A stretch of DNA of 64,000 nucleotides from Streptomyces sp. NBC_00457 (GCF_036014015.1 NZ_CP107905.1:6820001-6884000); one strand, 5' to 3'; counted from the stretch's first letter, positions 16,966 through 27,579 are shown. Numbers and translations: made by a program. The notes: generated by a model not told the origin, from the letters alone.

Positions 16966-17846
16966 GCACCACCGTCGTACCCAAGCCCCGTACGCCCGTC
17001 CGCCCCGCCCGGATCCTGCTGCACCTCTTCCTCGCGGGCGCCTCCCTGGCCTGGCTCGCACCGCTTGCGTGGGCGCTGTACTCGGCCATGCGGCCCTACG
17101 CGGAGACCAGTGAGAAGGGATACGTGTCCTGGCCGGACACGCTGAACTTCGACAACTTCACCAACGCGTTCACGCAGTCGGACATGAGCCACTACTTCGT
17201 CAACACGATGATCATCGCCGTTCCGGCGGTGCTGTTGACGCTGTTCCTGTCGTCGATGGTGGCCTTCTACGTCAGCCGCTTCGACTTCCGCCTCAACATC
17301 GCGCTGCTGCTGGTCTTCACGGCCGGCAACCTGCTCCCGCAGCAGGTCATCATCACCCCGCTGTACCGGCTGTACCTGCTGATCGACCTGCCCGGCATCA
17401 CCATGTCCGGCAAGCTGTACGACTCCGCGCTCGGCCTGGTCCTCATCCATGTCGCGTTCCAGTCCGGCTTCTGCGCCTTCGTGCTCAGCAACTACATGCG
17501 CTCGCTGCCGCACGAGCTGACCGAGGCCGCGCTGGTCGACGGCGCCTCGGTGTGGCGCATGTACTGGCAGATCGTGCTGCCGCTGTGCCGTCCGGCGATG
17601 GCGGCCCTGGCGACGTTGTTGTCCATCTGGATCTACAACGACTTCTTCTGGGCCCTCGTCCTGATCTCCACCGGCGAGAACATGCCGATCACCTCGGCGC
17701 TGAACAACCTCACCGGGGCGTACTTCACCGACCCCAACCTGGTCGCCGCCGGCGCCCTGCTCACCGCGATCCCGACGCTGATCGTGTACTTCGTGCTCCA
17801 GCGGCAGTTCGTCAGCGGCCTCACGCTCGGCGCCAACAAGGGCTGA
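16962..17846 (+). CDS. ABC sugar importer permease (MalG/CebG type), 294 aa
   Basis: Second membrane subunit. Six helices, with the EAA loop at EAALVDGASVWRMYWQIVLP (residues about 187-206). It starts inside the stop of the first permease gene (ATGA), so equal synthesis of the two subunits is likely. It ends 24 bases before the alpha-galactosidase gene. Confidence 0.92.
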   Translation: MSTTVVPKPRTPVRPARILLHLFLAGASLAWLAPLAWALYSAMRPYAETSEKGYVSWPDTLNFDNFTNAFTQSDMSHYFVNTMIIAVPAVLLTLFLSSMVAFYVSRFDFRLNIALLLVFTAGNLLPQQVIITPLYRLYLLIDLPGITMSGKLYDSALGLVLIHVAFQSGFCAFVLSNYMRSLPHELTEAALVDGASVWRMYWQIVLPLCRPAMAALATLLSIWIYNDFFWALVLISTGENMPITSALNNLTGAYFTDPNLVAAGALLTAIPTLIVYFVLQRQFVSGLTLGANKG

Positions 17847-17870
17847 CCCCCTTTCCCGAAAGAGAACCCC

Positions 17871-19184
17871 GTGCACAACCCCTTCACCCCGGTCGCCACC
17901 GTCCCCGTGGACCCGAGCACCGCCCGCGTCCACGAGGAGGGCTGGCAGTCCTGGAGCCCCAGCGGCGCCTACGCCCTCGGCGACACCCCCCACCGCCCGA
18001 CCAACGACAACTGGGCGACGGTCTGCTACCGCCCCGGCGTCACCGTCCCCGCCGGGACCTTCCAGGGTGAGGGCCTGCTGGCGCTCGACCCGGGCGACGG
18101 CTCACCGGTCCGGCTGTGGGCGGCGCCGGACCCGCGGCACTCGGTCCCGTCCATCCGGCTGACCGTCCAGGGCGACCAGGCGGAGATCAGCGCCGACGGA
18201 CCGGTGAAGCTGCTCACCGGGACGGACATCCAGTCGGTGCTGGCCGACTGGGCCGAGGGCCTGGGCGTACCGGCCCCGCGCCCGGCGCCGACTGTCTGGT
18301 GCTCCTGGTACGAGTACTTCACCGACGTCACCGAGGACGACATCCACGAGAACCTCCGTGCGATGGACACCCTCGACCTGCCCATCGACGTCGTCCAGAT
18401 CGACGACGGCTACCAGAGCAAGCTGGGCGACTGGCTCACCCTCTCCGGCCGCTTCCGCTCCCGCGCGGGCATCGCCGACGCGATCCGCGCCCGGGGCCGG
18501 CGGGCGGGCATCTGGACGGCACCGTTCCTGGTGGACCCGAGCAGCGAGCTGGCCGCCACACAGCCCGACTGGCTGGTGCGCGACACGGACGGCGCGCCCC
18601 TGCACGCCGGCGTCAACTGGGGCCACGACCTGTACGCCCTGGACACCACCCACCCTCAGGCGGCGGCCTACCTGGCCGAGGTGTTCACCACGCTCCGCAC
18701 CGAGGGCTACGACTACTTCAAGGTCGACTTCCTCTACGCGGGCGCCCTGGACGGCGTACGACACTCCGGCGCGGACCCGCTCACCGCGTACCGCGAAGGC
18801 ATCACCCTCATCCGCGAGGCGATCGGCGACGACGCCTACCTGCTGGGCTGCGGCGCCCCGATCCTCCCGTCCATCGGCCTGTTCGACGCGATGCGCGTCA
18901 GCGCGGACACCGCGCCGTACCGCCGCCCCAAGGCGGACGACTACAGCCAGCCCGGCCAGGACGCCGCCGAGTTCACCGGCGTCGGACGGCAGTGGCAGCA
19001 CGGCCGCCTCTGGATCAACGACCCCGACTGCCTGATGGCCCGCCCCGCGGTCGAGACCCGCGAACGCTGGGCGGCGCACGTGGAGGCGACGGGCGGCCTG
19101 ATGGCGTCCAGCGACCGCCTGCTGTCGCTCGACGAGTGGGGCGTGACCACAACACGTCGTCTTCTGAGCGGAGTTGCCCGATGA
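17871..19184 (+). CDS. GH36-type alpha-galactosidase, 437 aa
   Basis: Glycoside hydrolase of clan GH-D. The GTG at 17871 has AAAGAGA upstream. Residues 1-135 form a beta-rich domain (EEGWQSWSPSGAY is the typical opening of this group), and the TIM barrel follows with WCSWYEYF, IDDGYQ and YFKVDFLYAG, in which D286 is the expected nucleophile; RVSADTAP near residue 345 carries the probable acid/base aspartate. At 437 residues it is shorter than classical GH36 enzymes (about 700), lacking the large N-terminal and C-terminal sandwiches. It has no signal peptide and acts in the cytoplasm on imported sugar. Its stop overlaps the beta-galactosidase start. Melibiose-type or isomaltose-type activity cannot be told apart. 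Confidence 0.85.
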   Translation: MHNPFTPVATVPVDPSTARVHEEGWQSWSPSGAYALGDTPHRPTNDNWATVCYRPGVTVPAGTFQGEGLLALDPGDGSPVRLWAAPDPRHSVPSIRLTVQGDQAEISADGPVKLLTGTDIQSVLADWAEGLGVPAPRPAPTVWCSWYEYFTDVTEDDIHENLRAMDTLDLPIDVVQIDDGYQSKLGDWLTLSGRFRSRAGIADAIRARGRRAGIWTAPFLVDPSSELAATQPDWLVRDTDGAPLHAGVNWGHDLYALDTTHPQAAAYLAEVFTTLRTEGYDYFKVDFLYAGALDGVRHSGADPLTAYREGITLIREAIGDDAYLLGCGAPILPSIGLFDAMRVSADTAPYRRPKADDYSQPGQDAAEFTGVGRQWQHGRLWINDPDCLMARPAVETRERWAAHVEATGGLMASSDRLLSLDEWGVTTTRRLLSGVAR

Positions 19185-21187
19185 GCAAGCGCGCACTGAA
19201 CCTTCCGGGCATCGCCTACGGCGGCGACTACAACCCCGAGCAGTGGCCCGAAGAGGTCTGGGCCGAGGACGTACGCCTGATGCGCGAGGCCGGCGTGACC
19301 ATGGTCAGCGTCGGCATCTTCTCCTGGGCGCTGCTCGAGCCGTCCGAGGGCGCGTACGACTTCTCCCGCATGGACAAGATCCTCGACCTGCTCCACGAGA
19401 ACGGCATCGCCGCCGACCTGGCGACCCCGACGGCCGCACCCCCGGCGTGGTTCTTCCGCAAGCACCCTCAGGCGCTGCCCGTCGACAAGGACGGGCGCAG
19501 ACTGTCGTACGGCAGCCGCCAGACGTTCTGCCCGTCGAGCCCCGCCTACCGCGAGGCCGCCCTGCGGATCGCGGGCGCGCTGGGGGAGCGGTACGCCGAC
19601 CATCCGGCCGTGGTGATGTGGCACGTCCACAACGAGTACGGCTGCCACAACGCGGAGTGCTACTGCGACGAGAGCGCGGCGGCGTTCCGCGTATGGCTGA
19701 GGGCGAAGTACGACGACCTTGCTGCCCTCAACCACGCCTGGGGCACCACCTTCTGGAGCCAGTGGTACTACGACTGGGACGAGATCATCCCGCCCCGCCC
19801 GACGGGCGCCGTCCCCAACCCCACCCACCAGCTGGACTGGCGCCGCTTCTGCAGCGACGCCCTGCTGTCGCTGTACAAGGCGGAACGGGACGTCCTGCGC
19901 GAGGCGGCCCCTGCTCTGCCCGCCACCACCAACTTCATGGTGATGTACAACTTCGACGCCCTGGACTACTGGCGCTGGGCCCCGGAACTGGACGTGGTCT
20001 CCAACGACCACTACCTCGGCTCCACCGACCCCGAGTCGGAGATCGACATCGCCCTCAGCGGCGACCTGATGCGCTCCCTCGCGGGCGGCCCCTGGCTGCT
20101 GATGGAGCACTCGACGGGCGCGGTGAACTGGCAGCCGGTCAACCGGGCCAAGAACGCGGGCGAGTTGCGCCGCAACGCCCTCGCCCATGTCGCCCACGGC
20201 GCCGACGGCATCGCCTACTTCCAGTGGCGGGCCGCCAAGGCGGGCGCCGAGCAGTGGCACTCGGCGATGCTGCCGCACGCGGGCACGGACAGCCAGATCT
20301 GGCGTGACGTGGTCCGGCTCGGCGCCGACCTCAAGGCCCTGGCGGAGGTACGCGGCAGCACGGGCACGGCTGAAGTGGCCGTCGTCTGGGACTGGGACGC
20401 CCGCTGGTCCCTCGAACTCCCCTCCCAGCCCAGCGAGATGGTCCGCCATCTCGACCTCGTCCGCTCCTGGTACGAGCCCCTGTGGCGCGCGGGCGTCGCC
20501 GTGGACTTCGTACGCCCGGACGCGGACCTGTCGTCGTACCGCCTGGTCCTCGCCCCCAGCCTCTACCTGATCGACGACGCGGGCACCGCCAACCTCACCG
20601 GCTTCGCCGAGCGCGGCGGCACGCTGGCCGTCGGCTTCCACAGCGGGATGGTCGACGAGAACTGCCATGTACGGCTGGGCGGTTACCCCGGCGCGTTCCG
20701 CGAGGCCCTGGGCGTCCGCACCGACGAACTCTTCCCCCTGCTGCCGGGCGAGAAGGTCGCCCTCGGCGGCGACGCGACCGCGACCCTGTGGTCGGAGCGG
20801 GTCCGCCTGGAAGGCGCTGAGGCGGTGGCGTCGTACACGGATGGCCCCCTGGCCGGTGTCCCGGCGGTGACCCGCAACTCCCATGGGGCGGGCGTGACGT
20901 GGTACCTGTCCACCCGCCCCGACCCGGACACCCTCGCCGCCCTCCTGGACCGCGTCCGCACCGAGGCGGGCGTACGGCCGGTGCTGGACGCCGTCCCCGA
21001 GGGCATCGAGGCGGTGCTGCGACGGGGCACGGACGCCGACTACCTCTTCCTGATCGACCACGGAGGGAAGGGAGCCGAGGTCCAGGTCGCATCCGACGCC
21101 ATCGAACTCCTCACGGGGAAGCCGGTCACGTCGGGCACGGTCGAGGTGCCGCCCGGGGAGATCGCGGTGGTACGGCAGCCCCACTAA
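19181..21187 (+). CDS. GH42 beta-galactosidase, 668 aa
   Basis: Cytoplasmic beta-galactosidase of family 42. The N-terminal barrel opens with YGGDYNPEQWP; acid/base Glu152 is in HVHNEYGCH and the nucleophile Glu309 in LLMEHSTGAVNWQ. Cysteines in TFCPS and in CHNAECYCDE match the zinc-binding cluster of thermophilic A4-type enzymes. The trimerisation domain (about 385-590) and a C-terminal beta domain complete the family's usual length. It ends the importer operon, just before a strong bidirectional terminator. Paired with a GH36 enzyme, it suggests hydrolysis of mixed galactosides such as galactan fragments or raffinose-type sugars. Confidence 0.92.
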   Translation: MSKRALNLPGIAYGGDYNPEQWPEEVWAEDVRLMREAGVTMVSVGIFSWALLEPSEGAYDFSRMDKILDLLHENGIAADLATPTAAPPAWFFRKHPQALPVDKDGRRLSYGSRQTFCPSSPAYREAALRIAGALGERYADHPAVVMWHVHNEYGCHNAECYCDESAAAFRVWLRAKYDDLAALNHAWGTTFWSQWYYDWDEIIPPRPTGAVPNPTHQLDWRRFCSDALLSLYKAERDVLREAAPALPATTNFMVMYNFDALDYWRWAPELDVVSNDHYLGSTDPESEIDIALSGDLMRSLAGGPWLLMEHSTGAVNWQPVNRAKNAGELRRNALAHVAHGADGIAYFQWRAAKAGAEQWHSAMLPHAGTDSQIWRDVVRLGADLKALAEVRGSTGTAEVAVVWDWDARWSLELPSQPSEMVRHLDLVRSWYEPLWRAGVAVDFVRPDADLSSYRLVLAPSLYLIDDAGTANLTGFAERGGTLAVGFHSGMVDENCHVRLGGYPGAFREALGVRTDELFPLLPGEKVALGGDATATLWSERVRLEGAEAVASYTDGPLAGVPAVTRNSHGAGVTWYLSTRPDPDTLAALLDRVRTEAGVRPVLDAVPEGIEAVLRRGTDADYLFLIDHGGKGAEVQVASDAIELLTGKPVTSGTVEVPPGEIAVVRQPH

Positions 21188-21203
21188 AAGGCACAGAACA
21201 GAC

Positions 21204-21240
21204 CGGGGCGCGGCATGCCCCCACCGCATGCCGCGCCCCG
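21204..21240. terminator. Bidirectional terminator between the galactoside and cellobiose operons
   Basis: Perfect 15-bp stem, CGGGGCGCGGCATGC and GCATGCCGCGCCCCG, around a 7-base loop, in the 61 bases between the convergent stop codons of the GH42 gene and bglC. Confidence 0.9.
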
Positions 21241-21248
21241 CCCCCCGC

Positions 21249-22675
<1,427 letters not shown>

Positions 22676-22676
<1 letters not shown>

Positions 22677-22689
22677 GGAAGCGCTCCCA
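22676..22689 (-). promoter_or_regulatory. CebR operator overlapping the bglC start
   Basis: On the minus strand TGGGAGCGCTTCCA, one base from the perfect CebR palindrome TGGGAGCGCTCCCA. Its last bases include the first base of the bglC ATG, so bound CebR would block elongation or initiation right at the start codon. Confidence 0.85.
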
Positions 22690-22772
22690 TTGGAGGTCGT
22701 GAAGACCGAGGGGTAGGAGGGGAGGGGAGGGGGCCGAGGCGGCGGTGACCCGGCCCCCTGGAAAGCAGGAGG

Positions 22773-23675
22773 TCAACCCTTGACAGCGCCCTGCATGATG
22801 CCGCCGACGATCTGCTTGCCGAAGATCGCGAAGACCACCAGCAGCGGCAGCGTGCCGAGCAATGCGCCCGCCATGATCAGGGACTGGTCGGGCGTGTAGC
22901 CGCGGCCCAGGCCCGCGACCGCGACCTGCACGGTCGGGTTGCCGTTCTGGGTCAGGACCAGGAACGGCCACAGGAAGTCGTTCCACGTCTGGACGAACAT
23001 CAGCATGCCGAGCACCGCCATCGCGGGGCGTGCCGCTGGGAACACGATGTGCCAGATCACCCGCCAGCTACTCGCGCCGTCCACCCGGGCTGCCTCGATC
23101 AGTTCGTCCGGCAGCGCCTGGATCAGGTACTGCCGCATGAAGAACACGCCGAACGCGCTCACCAGCGAGGGCAGGATCACCGCCTGCAGCTGGTCGGACC
23201 AGTCGAGCTTGGCGACCATCATGTACAGCGGGATCACGCTCAGCTGAGGCGGCACCATCATCGTGCCGATCACGATCAGCATCATGGCGTTGCGGCCCTT
23301 GAAGCGCAGCTTGGCGAAGGCGAACCCGGCGATCGTGGACAGGATGACGATGGTGATCGCCGAAACCCCCGCCACGAATGTGGTGTTGATGAACGCCTCG
23401 CCCAAGTTGGCGTCGGTCCAGGCGATTTCGAGCTTGTCGAACAGGCCGGAGCCGAACCAGAACGGCGGCGGGTTCTGTGCCAGCCGCTGGTTGTCGCGCG
23501 AGGCGGCGATCGCCGTCCACACCAGCGGGAACAGCGAACCGATGGTGAACAGGGCGAGGATGAGGTACGCGATCGGCCCGGCGTGCAGGGTGCCGCCGGC
23601 ACGGGCGGCTTTGGGGCGCCGTACGCGCCCCGGCTTCTGTTCCGGCGGGGTCGGCGGAGTCAGTGTCGTCGTCAC
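22773..23675 (-). CDS. cebG: Cellobiose/cellotriose ABC importer permease CebG
   Basis: CUT1 permease of 300 residues. The GTG at 23675 has AGGAG upstream and lies 11 bases after the cebF stop. Six helices after a Pro-rich N-terminal tail; EAA loop EAARVDGASSWRVIWHIVFP (residues about 189-208). It pairs with CebF in the membrane and receives ligand from CebE; ATP hydrolysis is by the shared MsiK ATPase in known systems. Confidence 0.92.
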   Translation of the reverse strand: MTTTLTPPTPPEQKPGRVRRPKAARAGGTLHAGPIAYLILALFTIGSLFPLVWTAIAASRDNQRLAQNPPPFWFGSGLFDKLEIAWTDANLGEAFINTTFVAGVSAITIVILSTIAGFAFAKLRFKGRNAMMLIVIGTMMVPPQLSVIPLYMMVAKLDWSDQLQAVILPSLVSAFGVFFMRQYLIQALPDELIEAARVDGASSWRVIWHIVFPAARPAMAVLGMLMFVQTWNDFLWPFLVLTQNGNPTVQVAVAGLGRGYTPDQSLIMAGALLGTLPLLVVFAIFGKQIVGGIMQGAVKG

Positions 23676-23686
23676 GGCCGGTTCTC

Positions 23687-24706
23687 CTAACTACTGGCGC
23701 GCAGCCGGCGCGAGATGACGTAGTTGACGATCCCGATGACGATGAGGATCAGGAACATCGTCCACGCGATCGCCGAGGCACGGCCGAGGTGCTGGTTGAC
23801 CCAGCCCTGCTCGTACAGATACAGGCCGAGCGTCTGGAATTGGTGCTGGGCTCCGCCGGAGGCACCCTTGTTGGCGTCGAACAGCAGCGGCTCGCCGAAG
23901 AGCTGGGAGGCGCCGATGGTCGAGACGACCACCGTGAACAGGATCGTCGGCCGCAGCGACGGCAGCGTCACATGGAAGAACTGCTGCCAGCGGTTGGCCC
24001 CGTCCAGGGCCGCGGACTCGTACAGATCCTGCGGGATCGCCTGCATCGCCGCCAGATAGATCAGCGCGTTGTAGCCCGTCCAGCGCCAGATGACGATCGT
24101 GGAGACCGCGATCTGCGAGGCCCACTTGTCGTTCTGCCAGTCGATGTTGTCGATGCCGACGAAGTTCAGCGCCCAGTTGATCATGCCGTAGTCACGGCCG
24201 AAGAGCAGGACGAAGACGAGCGATGCGGCGGCGATCGACGTCGCGTACGGGGCGAGCATCGCGACCCGGTAGAAGGTCGAGGCGCGCAGCTTGTAGTTGA
24301 GGATATGGGCGAGGCCCATCGCCATCAGCAGCTGCGGGACCGTCGAGATGATCCCGATGGTCAGGGTGTTCTTCGCCGCGTTCCAGAAGAAGTCGTCGTC
24401 GAAGATGCGCGTGTAGTTGCGCAGTCCCACCCAGCTCATGTCAGTGGGCGCGGTCAGCTCCACCGCGTGCAGCGAGGCCCAGCCGGTGTAGATCAGCGGG
24501 AACAGGCCGAACGCGAGGAACAGCAGGAAGAACGGCGAGACGAAGGCGTACGGGCTCCAGCGCACGTCCCGCTGCCAGCGGCGGGACAGCCGGGCTCGGC
24601 GGCGTTCGTCGTCGGAGGGCCCCGCGGGCGGGCGGGCCGGGGCCGCGCCCCCCTCCTTGGCGGGGGGCGCGGCAGCGGTTTCGTGCCCAGTGGTCATACG
24701 GGTCAC
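23687..24706 (-). CDS. cebF: Cellobiose/cellotriose ABC importer permease CebF
   Basis: CUT1 permease of 339 residues (336 if the ATG at 24697 is used). The GTG at 24706 overlaps the cebE stop by four bases. A 50-residue Pro/Ala/Glu-rich cytoplasmic tail precedes six helices; the EAA loop is ESAALDGANRWQQFFHVTLP (about 233-252). The order cebE-cebF-cebG-bglC is that of known Streptomyces cello-oligosaccharide operons. Confidence 0.92.
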   Translation of the reverse strand: MTRMTTGHETAAAPPAKEGGAAPARPPAGPSDDERRRARLSRRWQRDVRWSPYAFVSPFFLLFLAFGLFPLIYTGWASLHAVELTAPTDMSWVGLRNYTRIFDDDFFWNAAKNTLTIGIISTVPQLLMAMGLAHILNYKLRASTFYRVAMLAPYATSIAAASLVFVLLFGRDYGMINWALNFVGIDNIDWQNDKWASQIAVSTIVIWRWTGYNALIYLAAMQAIPQDLYESAALDGANRWQQFFHVTLPSLRPTILFTVVVSTIGASQLFGEPLLFDANKGASGGAQHQFQTLGLYLYEQGWVNQHLGRASAIAWTMFLILIVIGIVNYVISRRLRASS

Positions 24707-26022
24707 TGGTCCAGGTTGTTGTCGATGGTCTTGACGGCGTTGTCCCAGGCTTCCTTGGCGGACTTGCCCTGGGTCACCAGGATGACGCCGTTGTCGGTCA
24801 GGCCCTGCTGGATGATCTGGTCCTTCGGGCCGATCGTCTGCACGGGGATGTTCTCGGCGGCCTGGGCGAAGATCGTGCCGATCGGCGCGTCACCAGTCAT
24901 GTCGTTCTTCGCGCTCGTCACCTCGGTCGATTCGTACGCGGCCGGGGTGCTCGGGAAGCTGCCCTGCACGCCGAACAGCTTGGCCTGCTGCTCGGGCGCG
25001 GTCAGCCAGGCGGCCAGCTTCGCCGCCTCCTCGGTGTTCTTGCCGGACTTGGGAACCGTCAGGAAGGAGCCGCCCCAGTTGCCGGACTTCGGTGCCTGGG
25101 CGATGTCCCACTTGCCGGCCGACTCGGGCTTCGACTTGCCCTTGATGTAGCCGAGCATCCACGGGGGGCAGGACATCGCGGCGAACTTGCTGTTGGCGAT
25201 CGTCGTGTCCCAGGCCGGCTGGAACTGCGTCTGGTTGCCGATCAGTCCGTCCTCGGCGGCCTGCGCGGTGAGGTCGAAGGCGTCCTTCACGGCCGGGTTC
25301 GTCTTGTAGATGACCTTGCCGGAGGCGTCGTAGAACCGGTCCTTCTCACCACTGAGGATCGCCTGGATCAGACCGCCGGGGGAGTCAAGGAAAGTGGTGC
25401 CCTTGGGTGCCTTGTCCTGGTACTGCTTGCCGACGTCGACGAACTTGTCCCAGCTGCCGGCCCACAGCTTGCCGACTTCCTCACGGTCGGTGGGCAGACC
25501 GGCCGCCTTGAACAGGTCCGTGCGGTAGCAGATGGCCATCGGGCCGATGTCGGTGCCGACACCGATGGTCTGGCCGTCCTTGGCGGTGGCCTGCTGCCAC
25601 TTCCACTCGAGGTAGTCGCTCTTCTTGCCGTACTTCGACAGGTCGAGCAGCTTGTCCGACTGGGTCTCGACGATCTCGGCGATGTTGCCGACCTCGACCA
25701 TCTGGATGTCCTGGAGGCCGCTGTTGGTGGTGAGGTGGTTGATCAGCGCCGGGTAGTAGTTCTCGTTCCGCTCCACGACGGTCTGCTGGATGTCGATGTC
25801 CGGGTGGAGCTTCTCGTACTCCTTGTACAGGCCGGACTCCTCGAAGCCGGCGGTGCCGAACAGCCCGAGTGTGATCTTGGTCTTGCCTCCTCCGCCGCCC
25901 TCCGACGACGAGCCTCCGTCGTCCTTGCCGTCGTCGGCACAGCCGGCCAGCAGCCCGGCGCCCAGCGACGCGACGGCCGCGAGGACTACCGCCTTGCGGG
26001 CGGTTCGGGTACGTGCTCGCAT
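24703..26022 (-). CDS. cebE: Cellobiose/cellotriose-binding lipoprotein CebE
   Basis: Extracellular binding lipoprotein of 439 residues, first gene of the operon. ATG 26022 follows AGGAGGACGCA. The signal peptide is basic (MRARTRTARK) with a lipobox (LLAGCADDG, cysteine near residue 28). A Gly/Ser/Asp-rich spacer precedes the family 1 solute-binding fold (KITLGLFGTAGFEESGLYKEY; late segment CPPWMLGYIKG typical of CebE-like proteins). Strictly CebR-controlled in species studied; the operator lies at 26138-26153. Confidence 0.93.
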   Translation of the reverse strand: MRARTRTARKAVVLAAVASLGAGLLAGCADDGKDDGGSSSEGGGGGKTKITLGLFGTAGFEESGLYKEYEKLHPDIDIQQTVVERNENYYPALINHLTTNSGLQDIQMVEVGNIAEIVETQSDKLLDLSKYGKKSDYLEWKWQQATAKDGQTIGVGTDIGPMAICYRTDLFKAAGLPTDREEVGKLWAGSWDKFVDVGKQYQDKAPKGTTFLDSPGGLIQAILSGEKDRFYDASGKVIYKTNPAVKDAFDLTAQAAEDGLIGNQTQFQPAWDTTIANSKFAAMSCPPWMLGYIKGKSKPESAGKWDIAQAPKSGNWGGSFLTVPKSGKNTEEAAKLAAWLTAPEQQAKLFGVQGSFPSTPAAYESTEVTSAKNDMTGDAPIGTIFAQAAENIPVQTIGPKDQIIQQGLTDNGVILVTQGKSAKEAWDNAVKTIDNNLDQ

Positions 26023-26137
26023 TGCGTCCTCCTGTTGCCCTGACGTGCCGACCCCCCGGCCAACGGCGTTGTTGGGCCCGTTAGTTCTTGCTGCGGCTCG
26101 GGCGGGGAACGTGCGGGATGTGTATGTGTCAGGTACT

Positions 26138-26153
26138 GTGGGAGCGCTCCCAC
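26138..26153. promoter_or_regulatory. CebR operator upstream of cebE
   Basis: GTGGGAGCGCTCCCAC is a perfect 16-bp palindrome containing the full CebR box. It is 116 bases upstream of the cebE start and is expected to repress cebEFG until cello-oligosaccharide is present. Confidence 0.9.
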
Positions 26154-26298
26154 TCGTGATGTGTTGAAGGTTCGTCGGTCCGGGCGGGGGTGTCAAGGGA
26201 GCGGGCAACAGATGTGTCTTCAAGTTTTCCCGTCAAGGCTTTCGGTCCTCGCGGCTGGATGTCATGGATGAGGCGGATATCAGCAGATGACCGCTTGT

Positions 26299-26316
26299 AT
26301 CACTCGATCCAGTGAT
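26299..26316. repeat. Small hairpin near the left side of the tnpB insertion
   Basis: ATCACT-CGATCC-AGTGAT forms a 6-bp stem. Elements of the IS200/IS605 class end in imperfect subterminal hairpins rather than inverted repeats, and this one lies about 45 bases before the tnpB start. Element limits cannot be fixed from one copy. The rest of 26154-26298 shows no gene. Confidence 0.4.
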
Positions 26317-26361
26317 TCGCGTGAAACGTATGGTCGAGCGTCGAAGAGTCATGCACGATCG

Positions 26362-27408
26362 GTGATCGTGAAGCTGGTGGTGCAGGTGAAGCTGCTGCCG
26401 ACGCCCGTCCAGGCGGCGGCCCTCGAAGCGACCTTGCGCGCCTGCAACGAGGCCGCCACGTGGGCGAGTGAGATCGCCTTCGCCAATGACGTGAAAAGGA
26501 ACTTCGCGCTGCGTGAGCACACGTACGGCGAGACGTGCGATGCGTACGCGACGCTGAGTGGGAACCCGCGGGCAGGGAATCTGGGGAAGCCGGGCTCGAA
26601 TCGGTACCGGAAGGCGACGCAGAAGCCGATCGTGTTCCTGTTGGCCACCCTGACGCTGTACCGCAAGGGCGAATCCGACCTGGTGCGCCGGGACAGCGGC
26701 TGGTTCCTGTCGGCCACGTGCGAGGTCCCAGAGGTACCGCGCAACGCCGATCCGGTGGACGTCCTGGGCATCGATCTGGGCATCGTGAACATCGCCAGCA
26801 CCTCCGACGGCGAGATCATGGCCGGACGGGACCTGAACCGAATGCGGGTCCGAGAACGGAAGCTACGCGCCAAGCTGCAGAAGAAAAACACCCCGTCCGC
26901 GAAGCGCCGCCTGAAGAAGCGGCGGCGTAAGGAGGCGCGGCGGGTGAAGGACATCAATCACAAGATCGCGAAGCATGTGGTGGCCGAGGCAGAACGCACC
27001 GGTCGTGGGATCGCCCTGGAGGACCTGACGGGCATCCGCGAGCGGGTACGGCTCCGTAAGCCCCAACGGGCCACCCTGCACTCCTGGGCGTTTCATCAGC
27101 TCGGGCGGTTCATCGCGTGCAAGGCCCGTCGTGCGGGGGTGCCGGTGGTGTACGTCGATCCGGCGTACACCTCCCGCACCTGCGCTGAGTGCGGGCACGT
27201 AGACAGAGCGAATCGGGTCTCGCAGGCCTGGTTCGCGTGCCGGTCGTGCGGATTCGTTGATCACGCCGATCGGAACGGCTCCCGCAACATCCGCGCCCGT
27301 GCGTGGGAGTTGTGGCGACGCGGGGCTGAGTCAACGGCCCCTGCCCCACCCCCAGCGGTCAGACGGCCGGGGCGGGGCTGGACGCAAACGCAGCATCACC
27401 GCCAGTAA
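26362..27408 (+). CDS. tnpB: Internally shortened TnpB (IS605 OrfB/IS1341-type), 348 aa
   Basis: Transposon-encoded RNA-guided nuclease family, the ancestor of Cas12. Start GTG 26362 (or 26368) gives the normal opening VKLVVQVKLLPT. The RuvC residues are present: D138 in GIDLGIVN, E220 in ALEDLTGI and D303 in DHADRNGSRN; the zinc ribbon CAECG..CRSCG lies near 276-300. Compared with the family, two in-frame segments are absent: about 25 residues after HTYGE, where a helix should precede AYATL, and about 45 between KATQKPI and YRKGESDLV. These fall in the guide-binding part, so the protein is probably inactive as a nuclease though no stop or frameshift breaks it. No tnpA is present. It sits between cebE and cebR, which are normally adjacent. 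Confidence 0.85.
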   Translation: MIVKLVVQVKLLPTPVQAAALEATLRACNEAATWASEIAFANDVKRNFALREHTYGETCDAYATLSGNPRAGNLGKPGSNRYRKATQKPIVFLLATLTLYRKGESDLVRRDSGWFLSATCEVPEVPRNADPVDVLGIDLGIVNIASTSDGEIMAGRDLNRMRVRERKLRAKLQKKNTPSAKRRLKKRRRKEARRVKDINHKIAKHVVAEAERTGRGIALEDLTGIRERVRLRKPQRATLHSWAFHQLGRFIACKARRAGVPVVYVDPAYTSRTCAECGHVDRANRVSQAWFACRSCGFVDHADRNGSRNIRARAWELWRRGAESTAPAPPPAVRRPGRGWTQTQHHRQ

Positions 27409-27446
27409 TGCCCGTTGTGCAAGCCCGGCACGTGAGTGACGGGCAG

Positions 27447-27469
27447 TTGACTTATCGGGACGTCAACTG
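27447..27469. repeat. Hairpin downstream of tnpB
   Basis: GTTGAC and GTCAAC arms (about 27447-27469), 40 bases past the tnpB stop, are candidates for the right-end structure of the insertion or a leftover of a guide RNA scaffold. No second copy exists in the window to define the border. The stretch 27470-27579 is cebR leader. Confidence 0.35.
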
Positions 27470-27579
27470 GACCTCGGCGGCACGGCCCGGCCCGTCGGGG
27501 GGCGGCTCGGAAGGTCACCATGTCAGCCGGGGCTGTTAGATTCCAGGCCGGCGCGGTGACGGCGGAAAGGCGGAGCCAC

